From Plantago major (Eukaryota > Streptophyta > Magnoliopsida > Lamiales > Plantaginaceae): a stretch of DNA of 64,000 bases. The DNA is taken from NCBI GenBank assembly GCA_026545765.1, contig JAIFAC010000413.1, forward strand, positions 44,217 to 108,216, read 5' to 3'. The notes under the pieces were generated by a model. The model was not told where the DNA came from. It ran no database searches and was given only the letters and a program-made list of their open reading frames with translations. A program made the translations under genes and the position numbers. Below, in pieces: positions 56,724 to 64,000 of the stretch (positions are counted from its first letter, which is position 1; every line of letters starts with the position of its first letter).

Positions 56724-58397
56724 AATGGCAAGACAGAGAAATTCAGAGAACCACTAATGCGGTTGGAACTCCAGCTCCAAGACCACGGGTGAACCTCCTA
56801 ATAGGAGAACACGGCCAAATCGCATTAAGGAATATCCAAGCGATGGTCTCATTGCCAACCTCCTCGGAGGATGAAAGAGTCGTTGATCTACCAAGAAGGA
56901 CCAGATCGACGGTCCAAGGAGTGGAAGGACATGTTCCTCCGTGAACACATGGTCCTCCACGAAGGAACTTTACTCTTCTAAATGGCGGATCATTTGTCCA
57001 AGTGAGTTTGGGATGAATGAGAATCGATCTGTTGCTCACTACAATCCAAGGTTGCTTTGGATCCAACAACCAACCTACTCCGCCATCGGCTCCATGTAAG
57101 CAGAGCTTTCGATCGAGGAATGAGCATCGCATACGAGAGAGAATAGGAGAACAAAGTCGACTAGATGATCTGCACAACCTTATCAATAGGAGAGCTACTA
57201 CATCTCAGGAGCATCGTGAGAGGAGCCCAGTAAGACCTAGAATGGATGAGGCTGGTACTAGTCGCCATACTGCTCTCCAAACAAGGGCAAGAGACCAAAT
57301 GGCAGAGAGTATCGCAGTAATCCAAGTCGATGACTTTCCTACCGGCATGGCCATCAACCCAAGAATGGGTGTGAGGCTACTGCTGAACAAATCTACGTTC
57401 AACAAAAGGCTTTGGAGACCCAGATTGTTAATCTAGGCAAAATGGTGAAGGCTCATGTGAAGGTGATGATAAGAGCTCCAAACTCATTATGCGACACAAT
57501 CAGAAGAGAGAGGAAGCATCCTGATTGCATGATCTCCAACCTTGAGCGCTACCATGGAGATACTTGTCCCATTGCTCATCTTACTAGGAATGAAAGTAAG
57601 ATGGAAACCAATGGATGGAATGACCACATGAAAGCTCTCAGCTTCTCATCAACTCTCTTTGGAGAGGCAATGGATTGGTGGACCACCTTAACTGATCGCT
57701 CAATCAAGACCAATGAGGATGTAGTCTCTCTCTCTTTTTGAAGAGATTTCGAAAGGCAAAGAAGAGGAAAAGATCAGTAGAGCACCTGGCTGGGATCATC
57801 TAAAGAGATAATGAAGATCTTAGGACCTTTCTAGAACGGTTCAATGCTAAAGTACGTCAAGTTGAGTCTCACAGCATCAAAGAGCGGGTCCGATACCTGT
57901 ACGCCAATACCTACAATGATGAACTCAGGAAGAAACTCTCCAATGAAGAGATTCCAAATGAAAAATACTCGGAAGATATATGTGAGGGAGTCTTGTATGG
58001 TGAGGAGTATAGGAGGAACGTTCCAGTAAGAGTCGGGACTAAGAAGGGAAAAGAGCCGATGAGACAAGATCCTGCGTCTCGTCTTGTAAAATTTGAGCAA
58101 GAAAAGGACTTCAAAGATAAGAGAGAATTTCGTAAGGAGAGAACCCTCCAAGAGATATGGAGTACACTTGCCTTAATAGACCTAGATCCGACATCTTGGC
58201 CTCTATGGTTCAAAAGAATGTGGATGTTCAATGGCCCAAACCATGAGGAATAGCAAAAGAAGCAGGGTTTCTAAAGAATTTTGAAGATTCCATAAGCATA
58301 AAGGTCATTTCACGGAAGACTGTGTTCATTTGAAAATTGAGATTGAAAGTCTGATAAGAAGCGGCAAGGTGAAAGAACTGGTTTACGAGGAAGAACC
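56724..58397 (+). pseudogene. gag of GYP2
   Basis: The start is at 56724 (MARQRNSEN). Variable, Arg-rich sequence follows (EHRERSPVRPRMDEAGTS). Next is the retrotransposon gag domain with LERYHGDTCPIAHL, a W-H-KA-SFSSTLFGEAM-DWWT stretch and SIKTNEDVVSLSF (57530-57740). The C-terminal zone has NTRKIY-like and KGHFTEDCVHLKIEIE with SGKVKELV (58290-58380), typical of the knuckle and post-knuckle region. Several breaks. SIRE-E begins directly after it. Confidence 0.83.
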
Positions 58398-59994
58398 TGT
58401 TAGGAATATCTATTTAGATTTTGATCGAGAACAATGACTTATCTTAGCTCGTAAAGGTGATTAGTACTCTTGGTTCACTTGAACAACGTAGTGAGGAAAC
58501 TCACTAAGTATGATAGTCTAGCAAATCTTTTATATTATTTTAGTTCTCTAAATTTAATTTTTATTTTCTTAAGAAGACCAAGAAGAAGGAATCCAGCAGG
58601 AAATGTTCAACGGATTTGAAGATTTGAAGACTGCACAAGATTGCTAAAGAAAAGGGTTTTTCAGATACCTATGTCCAGATATCTTGAACAAACAAGTGTT
58701 TCGAAACACAAGTGTTGCAAAAGATATATGAGAATAAGAGGTTTCTGAAACGAGGAAAGTGCTCACAGATATCTACACTCGAGATACCTTGAACATAAAC
58801 TATGTTTCTGAAAATAAATATATTATAACAAGTTGTTTCAACAAATGGTATCCGGGTTATGATAACTTCGAAAAGGACGTCAAAAGCCTCAGAAATCGAT
58901 AGTATAAGATCTCGATATAATGCATAGTTCCGATTCTACTACAAAGTATAGTACAATGCGACGAGATGTTTGAACAAAATGGTAGCTTCTAAAGAAGAAT
59001 ACAAACGTATTCATCAGATTATACTCAGATATCAATAGTTTGAATTTGATTTAAGCTTAATGGATACTATTCAAACGGCACTCAAATTCATCTATAAATA
59101 TCAACATTTATACTGCTTGAGAACACTCCTTAGATCACTGAACTTATATTGAATACTCTCACAAGCTCTCTCAAACATACTACTTACCTTCAAGCTTTCT
59201 GTTGCGACCAAAGCTCTTGACTCTAAGTAGCACAAAAGTTCTAAGTGTCCTGATCCTTGACAAGCATTGTCATTTGTGAAAGAGTTGAACTAAGATTTCA
59301 TATCTAAGTTTCGTTCTCTTAAACACTTATCATAGACTTGGGTCAGTAAAGAACAAGATAGCATACATTGAAAAGTGTATTAAGTATACTTGATTCATAG
59401 AGCTATCTGAGTAACTGAACAAGTTATTAAAGAAGCTCACCTGACAATTTACCTTAACCAACACCTTAATCGGCGGAGTACATGAAGTACTTAGTTTGAA
59501 ACTAAGGAATAACTCCAAGTTTATTGAGCATGTGAAGTACTTAGCTTGGGAAACTAAGGAATAGCTCAAAAGGTTTCTGAGTACATGAAGTACTTGGCTG
59601 TGAAAGCCGGGGAATAACTCAGTGGGAACACTCAGTTGGGAACCTAGTGTATTTAGGAATCAAGAGAAGATATTTGTAAGGTTACATCATTTATCATCTT
59701 AGTGGATTCTAGGTCCGAGAAAGGCCAAGTGGATTAGTTGAAGGATTATGCCACCTTCAGATACCACTATAAAAAGACTTGTGTTATTTACTTTCTGCAG
59801 TTTATTACTTGCTTTACTTATCTTGCAAAGTACTTCCACTTATCTTGCTGAGCATGTGCACTTATCACAGAAAAGTCTTCCTCTGAAATTAAGTATGAGA
59901 TACCTTCAGGATATCGAAAGCGTGTTTATCGACAAATATTTAAAAGACTATTCACCCCCTCTAGTCTTTTACTTTGTCGTTATCTGGACCAACA
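58398..59994 (+). repeat. 5' LTR of SIRE-E
   Basis: A 1,597-bp LTR from TGTTAGGAATATCTATTT to GGACCAACA. A TATA box TATAAATA lies at 59093-59100. The GAAGTACTT...GGGAATAACTC blocks are at 59480-59620, as in the other Sirevirus-type LTRs. Confidence 0.92.
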
Positions 59995-59996
59995 AG

Positions 59997-60007
59997 TGGT
60001 ATCGAGC
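59997..60007 (+). promoter_or_regulatory. Primer binding site of SIRE-E
   Basis: TGGTATCGAGC lies two bases after the LTR. It is the initiator tRNA-Met type with a shortened CAG, as in SIRE-D. Confidence 0.85.
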
Positions 60008-60100
60008 GGAGGTTTCAAGCATACCTTTGAACCTAGATCCATAAGTGCCCACTAACTTTTCACCTACACTTGATTTGCTTGTTTAGTGTGTTTCTGCAGG

Positions 60101-62190
60101 ATGTCTTTAAGTGATGCCCCAATTCTCAAGCCAGAGAATTATGAAAAATGGAAGAACAACATGATGCTCCACGTAGAATCCATCAGTGCCGAAATGATAG
60201 AAGTATTAAAGAATGGCCCAATAGTCATTCAACAACTCAAGCAAGACATAGAGATTTCTAATGGTAGAGACAGAAGAACAAAGCAATGGGTCTTCACAAA
60301 TGATCGTCGACCAGGAGACTGCCAGCCAAGTTATTCTGAAACAAAGCCAGAGAGCTCGACACCGGAAGATGCCAAGAGAAATCATTTGGATGGTCAGCTC
60401 GTAATATCATCATCGTTTTACTCGAGCACAAGGTAAACTATGGGGTGCAAAACGACGAAAGTTGCTCAACCGATTGAAGAAATCTGTGCATCGAAAAGCG
60501 AAGGATAATAAGTTCGAAGTTTTGAAGCTCAAATTCCAAAACTTTAACAAGGTCCCACGGAGACTCTTGAAGAACTAGATTTCCGGTTTACAACACTTAT
60601 GAGTGATATGGCTGCACTTGGTGAGAGTAATAGATATACCAGTCAGAAAAGATTAAGACTATTGTGAGAAGTCTAAATCATAACTGGGAACACACAAAGT
60701 TTTCTACTTTAACCAAGGAATGCGATATCACTCGTGGAACTTTTCTCTCACCTTACCACTGACTATGAGACAACTAAAAGTGAACAAACAAATAAAAGTT
60801 CGAGCTTCAACAAACTAAAGACATATGCAAAGCTCGCTGAACAAAAATATCAAAAGTATGCAAAGCTCGCTGAACAAGCCGGCTCAGAAAGCATCAAGTA
60901 TTGAGGAAGCAGAAATTGGAAACGATATCTGTTTCTATTGTCAGAAACCTGGTCATTTCAAGAAGGATTGCCCTACCTTCAACAAACTAAAGACAGGTGA
61001 CAAGAAAGACAAAAGAATCTTCAAAAGAAGTCAGAGAGCTATGCTCACTGAAGAAAAGAAAAAGATTCAAATCCAACTAGATGCTCTAGATATTGAGTCT
61101 GATTCTGAGGATGAGGATTCAGATGATTCCACACCTTCCCGATGTATGTGTTTCTCATGAAGTAATTGACTTTGGTCGAAAGAAGAAAGAAGTGTGTGGA
61201 ATGGCTGAAGAAATCTTTCCAGATATCTCCAACATTGAACCTTGTCTAATAGTTGATGAGGTAACACATACTTCCTGTTATACTTATGAAAGTGATGAAG
61301 AAGGAATCAAAGATCTGGAAAATCTCAGAAGAGAACTTGATCTCTACGAAAGAGAATTTCTAATGGTCCGAGCTAGAGCCGAAAAGCTTGAAGAAGAAAA
61401 GAATTCTCTTGTAAAGGAAAATTCTCAAATAATCAAGATATCTGAGAAAAAGGATGCTGAAAATGCATTTCTCAAGGTTCAGATATCTGAGACCGAAAAG
61501 TCACATAAAGAAGCAATGGCCAATCTTCAAAAGAAATGTAGAGATCTTCTTTCTGAAAATGTAGAACTCAAAAAAAAAAGAATCATCTTTTCAATCTTAT
61601 GCCAAAGCTAGTGACAATCTTACTGAAGTACAATCTTATTTAAGAGATCCTTCAGAAAAGAGAGGACTTGGGCTGGATACACACACAGATAGTTCTACCA
61701 CTCTGAATAAGAGTGATGAAAGACGAACATTTGTTAGTGCTCAGCAAGGTGATTCCCAAACAATCTACAGTATCGGTCAGAAAGCTAAGATTGTTGACAA
61801 AGGAAAGGCAGTTGCGACTAAGCCTTTGTGGGAAAAACAAGTCCAAAGGAAAACTGTTGGGCATGTCTCTGGAAAGAAACATAACACTGAAAAGTGTAAT
61901 CACCCATGAGGTTATGTCTCAAAAGGACAAATTCTCCTATTTCAATTTTTCTGGAAAGAAAATAGATTATCCAGAGACTAGAGAAGCTGCTGAGAAGAGA
62001 TCTCAGATAGCACCTGGTGCTCGGAATGGTATTGTCTATAAAGCCATCGGGAAACAACTTGCTTGTGAGTACAAAACAAGAGCAACAACGATGGTTAAAG
62101 GCTAGAATTGGTCACAACAATTATCGGTGGAAGATGAATCAAGCCCGAAAATGAATGCAGTAGAAGAAATACTGCTAGGAAAGCTAAGTT
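60101..62190 (+). pseudogene. gag region of SIRE-E
   Basis: The start is at 60101 (MSLSDAPILKPENYEKW). The N-terminal part has NMMLHVESIS-EMIEV and NGPIVIQQLKQ. A CCHC knuckle (CFYCQKPGHFKKDC) is intact at 60930-60971, and the region before it has a 33-bp duplication (60825-60890). A long Glu/Lys coiled coil follows (61190-61610), then a basic part with KAKIVDKGKAV. It is the clearest copy of this gag in the window but is broken by several breaks. No obvious protease motif was recognised before the pre-integrase zone. Confidence 0.85.
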
Positions 62191-62191
62191 T

Positions 62192-64000
62192 GTGGAAGCG
62201 ATTCGAGAAACACAGTGTCTGAAAGCACCAAATGGAGCACCAAGGAACACAAAAAGGAAGGAAATAGTTCTTATTAACAATGATACTAATCATTTAACTA
62301 GAATTCCTGCTTATGTTCCTGTTAGACAAAAGAATGTTCCTAAGAAATTCATTCAAAAATGGATTCCTACTGGAAGATTATTTAGTTCAGATGGTTCCAT
62401 TGTTGGTATGAGAACCTAATCTCACATTTCTTGTTTTGTGCAACACTCTGAAGACTAATTGAAGTGGCTTTTGATAAGTGGATGTGGAAAGCACACGATG
62501 TAAGACAAAGCAAATCTGAATGACTACAAAAAAGTGAATGATGGACCAATTATCGTGTTTGTCGAGGAGATGAAAATCCAAACCATAGGTTTTGGCAATT
62601 TGAGTTTGGAGCCCTTACAATCTCAAGTACTACATGTAAAGGGATTGAAATATAATCTCCTAAGCATGAGTCAATTAGTAGACAAAGGGTACATTGTCAA
62701 GATCAAGTCAAAACTATGTAAAGTGATTGACAATGAGTCAAAGCAGACAGTCTTGGTTGCAAGGCGTAAGGAAATCTTTATGTTGTCAAGAGGCATCCAT
62801 ACCAAGAATGTCTCATGGTGAGTCAATCCGGCCACTGGAAGAAAATTACTATGGCATAAAAGAACGAAATACTTGAATTTCAAACTCAATAAGCTAGCCA
62901 AGAAAGAGTCAGGTCAGTTTACCCAAAATGGCATATAGAAAAGAAGGTGTATGCTCAACTTGCCAAATGGAAAACAATCCAAAACATCACTCAAATATAA
63001 AATAGACATTCCTGAAAGATTACTAAATGTTACATATTAAGTGGATTTGTTTAATCAACTAGTTCAGGAAAGAAGTACGTCCGTTGTTGTTGATGATTAC
63101 TCAAGATTCACTGGGTCATCTTTCTCAAACACAACCAAGATGCAAGGGTTGAGATATCTAACTTATTTCAATAAGCTCAAGTCATGAAAAGCGAAGCCAA
63201 GGTATCTATAATCACAATGCACTCATGCCAAGACATCAGCAAAGAGTTTTTCAGACCAAGTTAAAGGTATACAACATCAACTATCTTTCAGAATGACACC
63301 ACAACAAAATGGTAAAACAGTTAAAAGAAAGAATAGGACTCGAAGAAGTAGTAAGAACAATGCTGTCGTTTCACGACACCTAAAATAAGTGAGATCTATT
63401 TGGTTGAAGCCGTCGAAACACATCATGCTACACTCAAAATAGACGTCTAACGACATCAAATACCATGACAAAACTCCTCACGAAGCTTTTTATTGCAGAC
63501 TTCTAGTATCAAACATCTAAAGGTGTTCGGTTGCATATATTTTGTTCTTAAATAATGAAAAGAATACTTGAGAGCATTACCAACCAAAATGCGTAAGAAG
63601 GAGCATTTCGCTATTCTCGAATAGCAAAGCCTGATGCATTCAAGGAATAAAAAAGAATGCAGATCTAAGAATCACAATGTAGGCCATATTCTCGTGAAAG
63701 GAAACAAGAAAGTACATTGAATGATGATCTCTCGATGGAAGTTCAAAGAACTATTGATTAATGATTCTCAAAAAGGATCCTCAAAAGGTAAAATAAATTC
63801 TATCATTCAATCAGAGGACGAAAGTCCTGATTTACGAAAAGTGTTCCATGCTTAGTATCAAACTGTGACGATTTAAATATGATGGTAGAAGAATTTCCTA
63901 AGGAGAACCCGCAGAATGGAATGTGTTACCGAGAACCTTCACAAGGTAGAGAGTATTCTGAAATGAGACCAATAAATGCAAGTTCGTATATTCTAACACC
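62192..64000 (+). pseudogene. pol of SIRE-E, protease zone through integrase (partial)
   Basis: It opens with RKEIVLINND-NHLTRIPAYV and KKFIQKWIPTGRLFS. The pre-integrase zone has HVKGLKYNLLSMSQLVDKG (62630-62690) and KLCKVIDNESKQTVLVARRK. The integrase core (about 63000-63400) is recognisable through its DL(F), VVDD-SRF and QQNG blocks but is strongly broken. The C-terminal part and linker are faint near the window edge. RT is not reached. Confidence 0.82.

Larger units (their letters stand above)
55883..58397 (+). mobile_element. GYP2: Ty3/gypsy element, LTR and gag, cut by SIRE-E
   Basis: A 5' LTR (55883-56675), a short primer-site region and a gag region (56724-58397) of a Ty3/gypsy element, probably Tat-like. 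It is inserted in the ATH2 3' LTR and cut at 58397 by SIRE-E, so pol and the 3' LTR are beyond the window if present. It is broken, with several breaks in gag. Age is not estimable from one LTR. Confidence 0.82.
58398..64000 (+). mobile_element. SIRE-E: Sirevirus-type element, 5' part (runs off window)
   Basis: 5' LTR 58398-59994, initiator tRNA-Met primer site, gag, and pol through most of integrase. It is cut by the window edge, and RT, ORF3 and the 3' LTR would lie to the right. The left target bases are GAACC (58393-58397). It is broken, with more than ten breaks overall by eye. The LTR subfamily is that of SIRE-A and SIRE-B. Confidence 0.9.

Noticed and set aside
1-64000. tRNA, rRNA, CRISPR array, or bacterial-type operon signals
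   Set aside because: None were seen. The sequence is plant repetitive DNA throughout.

Overview
The window is plant nuclear DNA, almost certainly from a flowering plant. It is AT-rich and consists almost entirely of LTR retrotransposons of plant lineages nested in one another. I found no host gene, tRNA, rRNA or CRISPR array. Only about 350 bases (8417-8765) are not assigned to an element. The species cannot be named from the sequence.

Layout from left to right. (1) 1-736 is a minus-strand Sirevirus-type (Ty1/copia) LTR, SIRE-A, cutting into (2) SIRE-B, a plus-strand Sirevirus-type element of which only the 3' part lies in the window: a long third reading-frame region (ORF3) and the 3' LTR (737-8416). 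(3) 8766-10536 and 42411-42643 are the two halves of an old minus-strand Ty3/gypsy element, GYP1. (4) SIRE-C (10537-42410, plus strand, target-site duplication TGCAT) splits GYP1. SIRE-C is itself split by a solo LTR (13412-14344, duplication AAAGT) and by (5) SIRE-D (15961-31681, minus strand, duplication TATCT), an element with both LTRs and about 15.7 kb long. (6) 42644-49077 (ATH1) and 49080-55882 (ATH2) are two Athila-like Ty3/gypsy elements that carry gag but no recognisable pol. (7) GYP2 (55883-58397) is a Ty3/gypsy element with LTR and gag, inserted in the 3' LTR of ATH2. (8) SIRE-E (58398 to the window edge) is inserted in GYP2.

The Sirevirus-type elements are built as LTR, primer site matching initiator tRNA-Met, gag with a CCHC knuckle and coiled coil, integrase, reverse transcriptase, RNase H, a spacer, ORF3, polypurine tract, LTR. 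All coding regions are treated as fossils. Most are broken many times, although the RT-RNase H part of SIRE-D reads through a long stretch.

The most interesting feature is ORF3. It has no visible signal peptide or membrane segment. It starts with a region resembling the 'putative plant transposon protein' domain, continues into acidic and coiled-coil stretches, and ends in a conserved C-terminal domain. It also contains a row of short intron-like gaps at the same places in SIRE-B and SIRE-C. SIRE-D keeps four of the five, and the first is missing exactly at the predicted splice junction, as expected if a spliced RNA had been reverse transcribed. SIRE-C and SIRE-D both have a matching TATA-like box about 190-200 bases before the ORF3 start. 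ORF3 therefore looks like a captured, separately promoted, spliced gene riding in a retrotransposon.

A second notable signal is technical or epigenetic. Between near-identical copies, differences cluster at CAG/CTG trinucleotides and in patches. This may reflect base-calling trouble at CHG-methylated sites, and it would inflate both the apparent decay and the ages.
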